Assembly (NCBI GenBank): GCA_900547315.1
Contig: URGI01000016.1
Span: 1-30,961, forward strand
Length of the DNA stretch: 30,961 bases
Source: an uncultured Eubacteriales bacterium
GTDB lineage: Bacteria; Bacillota; Clostridia; Oscillospirales; Oscillospiraceae
Reading direction: 5' to 3'
Made by a program: the position numbers and the translations under genes. Numbering within the stretch: position 1 is the stretch's first letter; every line of letters begins with the position of its first letter. The notes beneath the pieces are model-generated. The model saw only the letters and a list, made by a program, of their open reading frames with translations. It was not told where the DNA came from and did no database searches. This document shows, piece after piece, positions 1 through 10,444 of this stretch.

Positions 1-52
1 ACACCAGCACGGAATCAACAATGACGCTTGATGGCGTTTCTCAAGCTCGCTT

Positions 53-81
53 ATATTAGCACAGGAATTCCGGTTTGTCAA
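53..81 (-). promoter_or_regulatory. Divergent sigma-A-type promoter reading out of the window
   Basis: On the minus strand there is a perfect -35 TTGACA (81 to 76), a 17-base spacer and a -10 TAATAT (58 to 53). It points left, so it should drive a gene lying beyond position 1. The 52 bases downstream of it inside the window would be leader; I see no start codon with a convincing ribosome site in them. Seen directly as a motif match; function is inferred. Confidence 0.6.
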
Positions 82-140
82 CAACCTTTTTCCGAAATAT
101 TAATATTTTTTAAGTTTGCCATCCGGACATGCGCGGAAGA

Positions 141-169
141 TTGAAAAAAAGCGCGTTTTATGTTATATT
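141..169 (+). promoter_or_regulatory. Sigma-A-type extended -10 promoter for the GH25 gene
   Basis: TTGAAA (141-146), a 17-base spacer, then TATATT (164-169) preceded by TG at 161-162, which makes an extended -10. It sits in the AT-rich stretch about 45 bases before the GH25 start and is back to back with the minus-strand promoter at 53-81. Motif seen directly; activity inferred. Confidence 0.6.
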
Positions 170-212
170 CAATCAGTATACACTTTCAATGCCTGCTTGA
201 ATGGAGACAGAT

Positions 213-1139
213 ATGAGAACAGCGACTAAGAATAAAAATAAATTCGTACTCACGCTGATGTTTACGATAATAATAATCCTCACGCTGGTGGTCGTCGTGC
301 TGGTCGCGGCGCTGATGAAGCGCCCGACGGAAGAGGTCGACCCGCATGAGGGACAGGTTTATATCAACGACGGCTTCGGCATGGTTTGGATGACGCCGCT
401 CGAGGGCGTGGACGTCAACAACATTTCGCAGAGCGACATCGTGCGCTATGACGGCGTGCCGAAGTACGTGGGCGAAGGTTATGAGACTCTGCGCGGCGTG
501 GACGTCAGCGAGCACCAGTACGACATCGACTGGGCGGCGGTCGCGGCGTCCGGCGTAGATTTCGCGTACATCCGTCTGGGCTACCGCGGCTACACGCAGG
601 GCGGCCTGTTCGAGGATGCTTATTTCAAGGCCAACATCGAGGGCGCAAAGAGCAATGGCATCAAGGTCGGCGTCTATTTCTTCTCGCAGGCGATAAACGT
701 GCAGGAGGCGATAGAGGAGGCGGACTTCGTGCTGGAGCGCATAGAGCAGTACGACATAGACCTCCCCGTGATGTATGACTGGGAAAAGATGGAGGAGGCC
801 GGAGCCGACGCGAGGACTTATCAGCTCGACACGGCTATCCTCGACGAGTGCGCCGTGGCCTTCTGCGAGACGGTGAAAAAGGCCGGATATGAGCCGGGCG
901 TATATTTCAACCGCTATATCGGCTATTATGGCTTTGACCTCAGCCGCCTGAACTCCTATAAATTCTGGCTGGCCGTGCCCGGCGATTTCCCCGACTTCTA
1001 CTATGCCTTTGATATCTGGCAGTACAGCTTCGAGGAGACCATCCCTGGGATCGAGACGCCTACGGACATGAACCTCATGTTCATCCCCAAGGTGCAGCCC
1101 TCGCCGTCACCGTCTGCGGAGGCGACACCGGCGGCCTGA
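213..1139 (+). CDS. Membrane-anchored GH25 muramidase (lysozyme family)
   Basis: This 308-residue protein is predicted to cleave the beta-1,4 bond between MurNAc and GlcNAc in peptidoglycan on the outer face of the membrane. Residues 11-34 form one hydrophobic helix after a basic start (KNKNK), so it is a type II anchor or an uncleaved signal. The GH25 domain spans about residues 94-292. GVDVSEHQ (D97), YDWE (D189, E191) and a late DMN motif match the catalytic surface of the Cellosyl/LytC family. The tail (PSPSPSAEATPAA) is proline/serine/alanine rich and disordered. An ATG exists 12 bases upstream at 201, but the GGAGA at 203-207 is placed for the ATG at 213, so I chose 213. It is transcribed alone, and no phage genes are near it, so a cell-wall housekeeping role is more likely than an endolysin. 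Family certain; biological role inferred. Confidence 0.9.
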   Translation: MRTATKNKNKFVLTLMFTIIIILTLVVVVLVAALMKRPTEEVDPHEGQVYINDGFGMVWMTPLEGVDVNNISQSDIVRYDGVPKYVGEGYETLRGVDVSEHQYDIDWAAVAASGVDFAYIRLGYRGYTQGGLFEDAYFKANIEGAKSNGIKVGVYFFSQAINVQEAIEEADFVLERIEQYDIDLPVMYDWEKMEEAGADARTYQLDTAILDECAVAFCETVKKAGYEPGVYFNRYIGYYGFDLSRLNSYKFWLAVPGDFPDFYYAFDIWQYSFEETIPGIETPTDMNLMFIPKVQPSPSPSAEATPAA

Positions 1140-1159
1140 ATCCGGTTATAATAATTATA

Positions 1160-1188
1160 TTGAAACAGCGGCGGATTTGGGCTATAAT
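1160..1188 (+). promoter_or_regulatory. Sigma-A-type promoter for the ybaK-uvrA-recD2 block
   Basis: TTGAAA (1160-1165), a 17-base spacer and a perfect TATAAT (1183-1188) lie 30 bases before the ATG at 1219. It is the clearest promoter ahead of this block, whose later genes overlap or abut. Confidence 0.7.
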
Positions 1189-1218
1189 ATCCTTTCAGGA
1201 AAACGGAGGATAATTTCA

Positions 1219-1698
1219 ATGGCAGAGCAGAAAACAAACGTAATGCGTGTGCTTGAGCAAAAAAAGATAAAATACACGCCGCACAGCTACCCGCACGGCG
1301 ACGATGCCGTGGACGGGCTTACGGTCGCGGCGCTGCTCGGCGTGGACGCGGCGAAGATATTCAAAACTCTCGTGACCCGCGGCGCGAGCAAGGGGATATA
1401 CGTTTTTGTGATACCCGTCGGCGCGGAGCTTGACCTGAAGAAGGCGGCGAAGGCCGTGGGCGAGAAGTCGATAGAGATGGTGCACGTCAGCGAGATAAAC
1501 GCACTGACAGGATATATACGCGGCGGCTGCTCACCGGTCGGCATGAGAAAGCACTACACCACCACCTATGACGCGTCCGCGCTCGCGCAGGACACGATGA
1601 TCGTCAGCGCCGGCAAGATCGGCTTTCAGGTGGAGCTGGAGCCGCAGGCGCTTATCCGGATAACTCAGGGGAAAACGGCGGATGTTACTGTCGGGTAA
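1219..1698 (+). CDS. ybaK: YbaK-family Cys-tRNA(Pro) deacylase
   Basis: A 159-residue cytoplasmic protein of the YbaK/EbsC aminoacyl-tRNA deacylase family. Such proteins hydrolyse Cys wrongly attached to tRNA(Pro) after mischarging by prolyl-tRNA synthetase. Family landmarks are the conserved lysine in FKTLV (K49), the ELDLKKAAKAVGEKS block, TGYIRGGCSP (98-106) and the closing IVSAGKIGFQVEL. Length is normal for the family. The frame is open upstream to a TTG at 1177, but that would overlap the promoter; GGAGG at 1205-1209 lies nine bases before ATG 1219, which I take as the start. uvrA follows after six bases, so the two are probably cotranscribed. The exact misacylated substrate cannot be read from the sequence, because the family also includes ProX-like enzymes. 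Confidence 0.9.
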   Translation: MAEQKTNVMRVLEQKKIKYTPHSYPHGDDAVDGLTVAALLGVDAAKIFKTLVTRGASKGIYVFVIPVGAELDLKKAAKAVGEKSIEMVHVSEINALTGYIRGGCSPVGMRKHYTTTYDASALAQDTMIVSAGKIGFQVELEPQALIRITQGKTADVTVG

Positions 1699-1704
1699 TG
1701 ATCA

Positions 1705-4530
<2,826 letters not shown>

Positions 4531-4541
4531 CGGAGGCGGCG

Positions 4542-4569
4542 CCCCTCTCATAGAATATCCGGGGAGGGG
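4542..4569 (+). promoter_or_regulatory. Small hairpin covering the ribosome site of the next gene
   Basis: CCCCTC (4542-4547) can pair with GAGGGG (4564-4569), and the latter is the Shine-Dalgarno element five bases before ATG 4575. Pairing would hide the ribosome site, with translation arriving from uvrA as one way to open it. It is only a six-base stem; regulation is a guess. Confidence 0.25.
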
Positions 4570-4574
4570 AGAGC

Positions 4575-4913
4575 ATGACGGTAAAATTCCTTGTGAGCAT
4601 GGCGGCCTGCTTCGCGTGCCTCGGCATTCTGTGGCTGATAGGGCGCATCATGCAGACTCCGGTGAAATTCGGCCGGAGCAGCACAGGCTATATGCTCATA
4701 AATATCAGCGGCGCGGAGCCGCGGCTGGAGCAGACTTTGAACGGCCTGCTGTGGCTCAATGACAACGGCATACTCCGCTGCCGCATAATCATCATCGGCA
4801 CGGAGCTTGACGAAGAGACCGGATTCGTCGCCCGCGCGATGGCCGAGGATCATCGCTGCATTACTTTTGTGGAAAATGGGGAGCTGCCCGAATGGATGAA
4901 AACGAACTGCTAG
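4575..4913 (+). CDS. Small single-pass membrane protein of unknown function
   Basis: A 112-residue protein I do not recognise. Residues 4-25 form one hydrophobic helix; the remaining ~85 residues look globular and cytoplasmic, with an alternating hydrophobic strand (RCRIIIIG) followed by acidic ELDEETG and a final LPEWMK. It has a strong ribosome site (GAGGGG five bases before the ATG). It lies between uvrA (44-base gap) and recD2, overlapping recD2 by 22 bases, so it is probably translationally coupled to the helicase gene. The context does not fix a job; no catalytic motif is visible. Coding status is supported by the ribosome site, the operon packing and a normal membrane-protein composition. 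Confidence 0.75.
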   Translation: MTVKFLVSMAACFACLGILWLIGRIMQTPVKFGRSSTGYMLINISGAEPRLEQTLNGLLWLNDNGILRCRIIIIGTELDEETGFVARAMAEDHRCITFVENGELPEWMKTNC

Positions 4914-7111
4914 AGCTGTCCGGCACGGTCGATTCCGTAATTTATAAAAATGAAGAGAACGGCTACACCGTGCTGCGCCTGAGAGACGAAAACGGCGAGG
5001 GAGTGACGGTCGTCGGCTGCTTCCCGTACGCCGCGCCCGGCGAATCCATGATCGTCAGCGGCAACTGGGTGTCGCACAGCGTCCACGGCAGGCAGTTCAA
5101 GGCCGAGTTTTCGCAGCGTATGCTGCCGAGCACCGCGCCCGCGATCTATGAATATCTCGCGGGCGGAGCCGTGCGCGGCATCGGCCCCGCGACGGCGGCG
5201 CTCATTGTCAACAAATTCGGCGATAAGACGCTGGACGTGCTCGAAAACGCGCCGCAGAAGCTGGCGGAGATAAAGGGCATAAGCGCGGCGAAGGCGGAGC
5301 AGCTTTCGAAAAGCTTCCGCCAGCAGGCTGGGATACGCAGACTCATGGAGTTCGTGTGCTCGTTCGGCCTGCGCCCGATACTCGCCATGCGCATGTATAA
5401 ATATTACGGCGCCGAGGCGCTTGAGCTGCTGCGCGATAACCCGTATATCATCGCTTCCGTGCATATCGGCGGCAGCTTCGCGGAGGCCGACCGGCTCGCC
5501 CTTGAGATGGGTATCGACGGGTACAGCGCAAACCGCATCTGCGCCGCGATAATTTTTGAGCTTCAGCATAATTCCGGCAACGGCCACTGCTTCATCCCGC
5601 GAGAACAGCTCGCCGCGGCGACGGCGAAGCTCATCGGCGTCGAGCCGGAGGACGTGGACGAGAACATCGAAACGCTCATCTCCGGCGGGCAGATACGCTA
5701 TGAGTTCATCGCCGGCCGCAACGCCTGCTATCTTCCGGAGCTTTACGAGGCGGAGACTAACGCCGCGGAGATACTCGCGCGGATGTGCCGCCGCAGCTTC
5801 GGCGACAAGGCGGATATAAACAAGATAATCGCCAAGCTTGAAAAAAGCCAGCATATAAGCTACGCGCCGCTTCAGAAGCAGGTTCTGGAGCTTGCGCTGA
5901 AAAATCAGGTGGTAGTCCTCACGGGCGGCCCCGGCACCGGCAAGACGACGTCGATCCGCGCCGTGCTCGCGATGTTCGACGAGCTGGGCATGAAAACGCT
6001 GCTCACCGCGCCGACAGGGCGCGCCGCAAAGCGCATGACCGAGCTTACCGGGCAGGACGCCTCGACGATACACCGCCTGCTCGAAGCGAAGTTTGACGAC
6101 ACGGGCGACTCGGTCGTGTTCACAAAGTGCGAGTCCGACAGGCTCGACTGCGATGCGGTGATACTCGACGAGTGCTCGATGGTTGACATAATACTTATGA
6201 ACGCGCTGCTCTCGGCGCTCCCGCCGGACGCGCGGCTCATTCTGGTCGGCGACGCGGATCAGCTCCCGTCGGTCGGCCCAGGTAACGTGTTCTCCGCGAT
6301 AATCCGCAGCGGCGTCGTGCCGACGGTGCGCCTGACGGAGATATTCCGCCAGAACGGCGGCAGCCGCATAGTTCGCAACGCCCACATGATAAACCGCGGC
6401 GAGCACCCCGATTTCGCCGAGAACGCGGGAGATTTTTTCCGTCTGCGGCGTTTACAGGCGGCAAGCTCTGTCGAGACTATAACGGAGCTGTGCACCACGC
6501 GCCTGCCGAACAAGATGCATATCCCGCCCGAGGACATACAGGTCCTCTCGCCGACGAGGAAGGGCGAGCTTGGCACTGTCAACCTCAACCGGCACCTTCA
6601 GGCGGCGCTGAACCCGCCTGCGAAGGACAAGCCGGAGAAAGCCTTCGGCGACGTCATCTTCCGCAAGGGCGACCGCGTGATGCAGATAAAGAACAACTAC
6701 GACATCATGTGGCGCACGGAGGACAACCGCTCCGCCGGTACCGGCATCTTCAACGGAGACATCGGCGTCATCACGTCGGTCGATCTTGAAAACGAGGGCA
6801 TCGTCGTCAGCTTTGACGGCCGCATCGCGGGCTACGGCTTCGACTCTCTGCTGGAGCTTGAGCACGCGTGGGCGATGACGGTACATAAGGCGCAGGGCAG
6901 CGAATACCGCGCCGTGATACTCGCGCTGGGGCAGGCGTCCCAGATGCTTATGACGCGCGACGTGTTCTATACTGCGGTCACGAGGGCGCGCGAGCTGCTC
7001 ATACTTGTGGGAGACGATCAGACCGCGCACCAGATGATAGATAATTACCGCCAGTCGAAACGCTATACGGCGCTGAGGGTACGGCTTCGCAAGCTGTGCG
7101 GCGTCGAATGA
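4892..7111 (+). CDS. recD2: RecD2-type ATP-dependent DNA helicase (YrrC)
   Basis: A 739-residue superfamily 1B 5'-3' helicase of the stand-alone RecD2 class, linked in Bacillus and Deinococcus to repair and fork integrity independently of RecBCD. The N-terminal ~90 residues form the OB-like region (SGTVDSVIYKNEENGYTVLRL), followed by helix-hairpin-helix repeats (GIGPATAALI, IKGISAAKAEQL). Walker A is GGPGTGKTT (about 345-353), Walker B is DECSMVD (about 427-433), then GDADQLPSVGPG, and the C-terminal motifs include AMTVHKAQGSEY and YTAVTRAREL. Full length for the family. The start at 4892 overlaps the preceding small membrane gene by 22 bases; the end overlaps comF in an ATGA. Confidence 0.96.
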   Translation: MDENELLELSGTVDSVIYKNEENGYTVLRLRDENGEGVTVVGCFPYAAPGESMIVSGNWVSHSVHGRQFKAEFSQRMLPSTAPAIYEYLAGGAVRGIGPATAALIVNKFGDKTLDVLENAPQKLAEIKGISAAKAEQLSKSFRQQAGIRRLMEFVCSFGLRPILAMRMYKYYGAEALELLRDNPYIIASVHIGGSFAEADRLALEMGIDGYSANRICAAIIFELQHNSGNGHCFIPREQLAAATAKLIGVEPEDVDENIETLISGGQIRYEFIAGRNACYLPELYEAETNAAEILARMCRRSFGDKADINKIIAKLEKSQHISYAPLQKQVLELALKNQVVVLTGGPGTGKTTSIRAVLAMFDELGMKTLLTAPTGRAAKRMTELTGQDASTIHRLLEAKFDDTGDSVVFTKCESDRLDCDAVILDECSMVDIILMNALLSALPPDARLILVGDADQLPSVGPGNVFSAIIRSGVVPTVRLTEIFRQNGGSRIVRNAHMINRGEHPDFAENAGDFFRLRRLQAASSVETITELCTTRLPNKMHIPPEDIQVLSPTRKGELGTVNLNRHLQAALNPPAKDKPEKAFGDVIFRKGDRVMQIKNNYDIMWRTEDNRSAGTGIFNGDIGVITSVDLENEGIVVSFDGRIAGYGFDSLLELEHAWAMTVHKAQGSEYRAVILALGQASQMLMTRDVFYTAVTRARELLILVGDDQTAHQMIDNYRQSKRYTALRVRLRKLCGVE

Positions 7112-7761
7112 GCGTAGGCGGCGCGATACTTGAGCTGCTGTTCCCGACAAAGTGCGCCTTCTGCCATCGACTCACTGAGGGCAGAGAACAGCGGGTGTGC
7201 CCGCGGTGCATTAAGTCGCTGCCGTACGCGCGCGGCGCGGCGGCGGAGCAGAAGCTGCCGCATATCGTGAAATGCGTCTCGCCGTTTTATTACGAGGGCG
7301 ACGTCAGACAGTCGCTCCTGCGCTATAAATTCGGCGGCGTGCGGGCTTATTGCGATATTTATGCGGAATTTCTTGTAAAGACTATTGACGAACGCGCAGT
7401 TTCCTGCGATATTATTACATGGGTGCCGCTGAACGCGAAGCGCCTGCGCAGGCGCGGGTACGACCAGGCTCGGCTCATCGCCGAAGAGACGGCAAAGCTT
7501 ATGGGCGTTGAGTGCGTGCAGCTGCTCACAAAAACGCGCAACATCCGCGCACAGTCCCTGACTGGCGGCGCGGCCGAGCGGAAAAGAAACGTCTCCGGCG
7601 TCTATTCGCCGTGCGATGCGGAACTGATAAAAGGGCGGCACGTCCTGATAATTGACGATATCGTCACCACCGGTGCGACTCTCGCGGAGTGTGCCGGGGT
7701 GCTTACAAAATGCGGAGCGGCCTCCGTCACGGCGGCCACGCTTGCAAGAAAAAGAGCTTAG
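7108..7761 (+). CDS. comF: ComF-family phosphoribosyltransferase-like protein
   Basis: A 217-residue ComF/GntX-family protein. In naturally competent bacteria ComF is a cytosolic factor for uptake and handling of single-stranded DNA; many non-competent Firmicutes keep the gene. The N-terminal zinc-ribbon cysteines CAFC (C16, C19) and CPRC (C31, C34) are intact, and the C-terminal phosphoribosyltransferase-type motif VLIIDDIVTTGAT lies near residues 180-193. The ATG at 7108 overlaps the recD2 stop as ATGA; an in-frame GTG at 7096 is less likely. No ComFA or other competence genes are present, so the role in DNA uptake is uncertain. Confidence 0.9.
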   Translation: MSVGGAILELLFPTKCAFCHRLTEGREQRVCPRCIKSLPYARGAAAEQKLPHIVKCVSPFYYEGDVRQSLLRYKFGGVRAYCDIYAEFLVKTIDERAVSCDIITWVPLNAKRLRRRGYDQARLIAEETAKLMGVECVQLLTKTRNIRAQSLTGGAAERKRNVSGVYSPCDAELIKGRHVLIIDDIVTTGATLAECAGVLTKCGAASVTAATLARKRA

Positions 7762-7776
7762 TATGAGGTGAAGCAA

Positions 7777-8808
7777 ATGCTTGATTTTGAAAGAAATATC
7801 GCGGTCGATATGGGCACGTCCTCCACGCTGCTGTTCGAGCAGGGGAAGGGCGTCGTCGCGCGTGAGCCGACCGTTGTCGCCGTGGATAAGTTCAGCGGCA
7901 AGATACTGAAGATCGGTCAGGACGCGCAGAAGATGCTCGGGCGCACTCCGGCGAACATCGTCGCAATACATCCGATAAGCGCGGGCGTCATATCCGACTA
8001 TGAGATAAGCGCGCAGATGCTGCGTGAACTCGTCAGCCGCATAACCTCCTTCAGCCTTCTTAAGCCGAGAATTCTTGTCTGCGTGCCGAGCAGCATCACC
8101 GGCGTCGAGGAGCGCGCGATGATCGACGCCGCGATAGAGGCGGGCGGCAGAAGAGTCTACCTGCTTGAGACCGCCGTCGCCACCGCGCTGGGCGCGGGTG
8201 TTGATATCTCGAAGGCAGACGGCCACATGGTCATAGACATCGGCGGCGGCACGACCGAGATCGCTATAATCTCCGTCGGCGGCGTCGTTGAGTGCGAGTC
8301 GATAAAGGTCGCGGGAGCGAGCTTTGACGAGGCGATAGTGAAGTATATCCGCCGCAAGCACAATATGCTCATCGGCCTTGGCGCGGCGGAGGAGCTGAAG
8401 CGCAGCATCGGCTGCATCATCCAGCGTCCGGACGTCGGAGTCGAGGAGGTCAAGGGCCGCAGCCTGACAAACGGCCTGCCCAAGACCGTTCAGGTCAGCT
8501 CAAACGAGCTTATTGAGGCCTTTGTCGAGCCGATGAACAGCATACTTGAGGCTATCCACACCGTTCTGGAGCGCACCCCGCCCCAGCTCGTCGGCGATCT
8601 GGACACCAACGGCATCATCATGTCCGGCGGCGGCAGCCTGATCTACGGCATCGACCGCCTTATCGAGCGCAGCACCGGCATCCGCACAAGCGTTGTGGAC
8701 GACGCCGTCTCCTGCGCGGCATACGGCGCGGGCAAGATGCTCGGCCATCTGGACGATATGCAGGACGGCATGATGAACTTCTTCAGAAAGCGCCAGCTCA
8801 AGGGATAA
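7777..8808 (+). CDS. MreB/Mbl-family bacterial actin
   Basis: A 343-residue actin-like ATPase of the MreB/Mbl/MreBH group, which forms membrane-bound filaments guiding lateral wall synthesis. Phosphate-1 loop DMGTSST (11-17), the CVPSSITGVEERA block, phosphate-2 loop VIDIGGGTTEIAI (about 152-164) and the adenosine motif IIMSGGGSLIYGID are all present. A GTG at 7768 could start it, but GAGGTG at 7765-7770 sits six bases before ATG 7777, which decides the start. It is 15 bases after comF. It has no mreC or mreD beside it and is followed by ispD, so it resembles a stand-alone Mbl-like paralogue rather than the core mreBCD gene. Subfamily not resolved by eye, so no symbol is given. Confidence 0.9.
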   Translation: MLDFERNIAVDMGTSSTLLFEQGKGVVAREPTVVAVDKFSGKILKIGQDAQKMLGRTPANIVAIHPISAGVISDYEISAQMLRELVSRITSFSLLKPRILVCVPSSITGVEERAMIDAAIEAGGRRVYLLETAVATALGAGVDISKADGHMVIDIGGGTTEIAIISVGGVVECESIKVAGASFDEAIVKYIRRKHNMLIGLGAAEELKRSIGCIIQRPDVGVEEVKGRSLTNGLPKTVQVSSNELIEAFVEPMNSILEAIHTVLERTPPQLVGDLDTNGIIMSGGGSLIYGIDRLIERSTGIRTSVVDDAVSCAAYGAGKMLGHLDDMQDGMMNFFRKRQLKG

Positions 8809-8843
8809 AGAGTTTTCATACTGTTTGAAAAGGGGTGCGTGCC

Positions 8844-9587
8844 ATGCTGCTTTCAAAGCTTTTTAAGAAAAAAGACAATACGCCGCACTGCGCCGTCGTC
8901 ATAGTCGCGGCGGGAAGCTCGCTCCGCATGGGCGGGGATAAGCTTATGATGGAGCTGTGCCACGTTCCGGTGCTTGCCAGAACGCTGCTTGCGTTCCAGC
9001 AGTCGCCGCTGGTGGACGAAATAATCGTCGTGACGCGCATGGAAAAGATAATGGACGTCGCCGACATCTGCAAGAAATACGGCGTGACCAAGGCGAAAAA
9101 GGTCATCCGCGGCGGAACCTCGCGCATGGAATCCGCGCTCGCCGGAGTGTCGGAGCTCTCGTGCGGGACGAAGCTCATCGCGATACATGACGGCGCGCGC
9201 CCGCTTGTGACGCAGGATGTCATATCCCGCGCGGTGTACGCCGCGCGCGACTATCTCGCCGCCGTGCCCGCCATTCCCAGCGTCGATACGCTGAAGAATG
9301 TCGAGGACGAGCGGGTCATCGCAACGCTCGACAGGGAGTGCATAATGCGCGTGCAGACGCCGCAGGTCTTTGACGCGGATCTTATAAAGGGCGCGCTGAC
9401 CGTGGCGGCGGCCAAGGCGCTGCCGATAACGGACGACTGCTCCGCAATAGAGCTGATGGGCGTGAAGGTCAAGGCCGTCGAGGGCGACCCGAACAACATC
9501 AAGCTCACCACGCCGAACGACGTGATGCTCGCCGAAGCAATCCTGAGAGACAGAGGAGACGAATATGCGGATAGGACATGGCTATGA
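8844..9587 (+). CDS. ispD: 2-C-methyl-D-erythritol 4-phosphate cytidylyltransferase (IspD)
   Basis: A 247-residue cytosolic enzyme that joins CTP and MEP to give CDP-ME, the third step of the non-mevalonate isoprenoid pathway. The nucleotide-binding AAGSSLRMGGDK motif is at about residues 22-33, and HDGARPLV, SVDTLKNV and RVQTPQVFD are in the expected order. The first ~12 residues (a basic LSKLFKKK stretch) are an extension before the usual start of the fold. AAGGGG at about 8830-8835 precedes ATG 8844 by eight bases, favouring it over GTG 8835. The 3' end overlaps ispF by 23 bases, consistent with coupled expression of consecutive pathway enzymes; IspE is not in the window. Confidence 0.95.
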   Translation: MLLSKLFKKKDNTPHCAVVIVAAGSSLRMGGDKLMMELCHVPVLARTLLAFQQSPLVDEIIVVTRMEKIMDVADICKKYGVTKAKKVIRGGTSRMESALAGVSELSCGTKLIAIHDGARPLVTQDVISRAVYAARDYLAAVPAIPSVDTLKNVEDERVIATLDRECIMRVQTPQVFDADLIKGALTVAAAKALPITDDCSAIELMGVKVKAVEGDPNNIKLTTPNDVMLAEAILRDRGDEYADRTWL

Positions 9588-10032
9588 TGTTCACCGGCTC
9601 GTTCCGGACAGAAAGCTGATACTCGGCGGGGTGGATATCCCGTATGAGAAGGGGCTGCTCGGACACTCGGACGCGGACGTGCTTGTCCACGCGCTGATGG
9701 ATGCGCTGCTCGGCGCGGCCGCGATGGGCGACATCGGCAAGCTCTTTCCGGATAATGACGAGCGCTATCTCGGTGCGGACAGTCTGGTTCTGCTGCGCGA
9801 GGTGATGCGCCGCCTGCGCGAGGCGGGCTATGAGCTGTGCAATGCCGACTGCACCGTGCTTGCCCAGCGGCCGAAGCTCGTGCCGCATATACCCGCCATG
9901 CGCGCGAACATCGCGGAGGCGATGTCCGTACCGGCGGAGCTTATAAGCGTCAAGGCCACCACCGAAGAGGGGCTTGGCTTTACCGGCAGCGGCGAGGGCA
10001 TCGCCGCGCACGCCGTTGTTTTAATTAAATAA
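9565..10032 (+). CDS. ispF: 2-C-methyl-D-erythritol 2,4-cyclodiphosphate synthase (IspF)
   Basis: A 155-residue enzyme that cyclises CDP-ME-2-phosphate to MEcPP with loss of CMP; it acts as a trimer. The zinc ligands D8 and H10 in GYDVHRL and H42 in SDADVLVHALMDALLGA are present, as are GDIGKLFPD and the C-terminal VKATTEEGLGFTG. Normal length. It begins inside ispD with its own AGAGGAG ribosome site and is followed by a strong hairpin, so it is the last gene of its transcription unit. Confidence 0.97.
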   Translation: MRIGHGYDVHRLVPDRKLILGGVDIPYEKGLLGHSDADVLVHALMDALLGAAAMGDIGKLFPDNDERYLGADSLVLLREVMRRLREAGYELCNADCTVLAQRPKLVPHIPAMRANIAEAMSVPAELISVKATTEEGLGFTGSGEGIAAHAVVLIK

Positions 10033-10192
10033 CATCACCAGCCCGCACCCGCTGCATATCATGTAGTGAGAGCCATGCGGACGGTGCATCAAAAGATCTG
10101 CAGGCAGTTGGCCTTGCAGATCTTTTGCGTATATGCCCTGCCGCTGCGCTGAAATATTTGCCGTCGGGAGACGCGGCAGAGGGGAGAAAGTG
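10033..10192 (+). other. Intergenic leader between ispF and the DUF3343 gene
   Basis: A 160-base gap holding the ispF terminator (10091-10126) and a second possible stem (10138-10144 with 10173-10179, seven pairs, 28-base loop) that ends just before the AGGGGAG ribosome site of the DUF3343 gene. I see no credible sigma-A promoter here; a weak TTGGCC-16-TATATG pair overlaps the terminator and I do not trust it. No riboswitch family recognised. Confidence 0.4.
10091..10126 (+). terminator. Intrinsic terminator after ispF
   Basis: An AAAAGATCTGCA arm pairs with TGCAGATCTTTT, extended by GGC/GCC around one bulged base, with loop AGTTG. The A and T tracts sit within the stem, so it could stop transcription in both directions. 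It separates the isoprenoid genes from the sulfur/selenium pair. Confidence 0.8.
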
Positions 10193-10444
10193 ATGACGCA
10201 GTATTTGTTGATGTGCCGTTCGCTCACTTACGCGCAGAAGAGCGTGAAGCTTCTGGAGCGCTCCGGCATAACGGCTGCGGTGGTCAAGGCTCCGCAGGGG
10301 CTGAGCAGCAGCGGCTGCGGCTACGCGGTGAGCCTGTACCGGAATTTTGACGCCGCACTCGGCCTGCTTCGCAGCAGCGGCCTGATAAGCGGCAAGATAT
10401 TCAGCCGCGCCGACGGCGGGGAATATAAGGAGCTTGCGCGATGA
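10193..10444 (+). CDS. DUF3343 protein, putative sulfur/selenium carrier-like
   Basis: An 83-residue protein of the DUF3343 family, small cytoplasmic proteins often found beside cysteine desulfurases and selenium-use genes and suggested to carry activated sulfur or selenium. The family pattern of an N-terminal strand (YLLMCRS), a helix (AQKSVKLLERSG) and a conserved cysteine turn GCGY (C42) is visible. The frame is open back to 10133, but AGGGGAG at 10180-10186 is placed for ATG 10193. It overlaps the desulfurase start as ATGA, so the two are coupled. The carrier role is an inference from family context; no selD, selA or yedF is in the window. Confidence 0.8.
   Translation: MTQYLLMCRSLTYAQKSVKLLERSGITAAVVKAPQGLSSSGCGYAVSLYRNFDAALGLLRSSGLISGKIFSRADGGEYKELAR

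Noticed and set aside
213..1139. GH25 protein as a phage endolysin
   Set aside because: It has an N-terminal membrane anchor, and no holin, tail or other phage genes are nearby.
4910..6406. A 498-codon open frame on the minus strand opposite recD2
   Set aside because: It mirrors codon structure of recD2 (high GC3 leaves few stops in the opposite frame), has low-complexity Arg/Ala/His-rich composition and no recognisable motif. The same applies to long antisense frames opposite uvrA, prpC/prkC, priA and mreB.
10133..10192. Upstream start for the DUF3343 protein at 10133
   Set aside because: No ribosome site, arginine-rich extension without family support, whereas AGGGGAG is correctly placed for ATG 10193.
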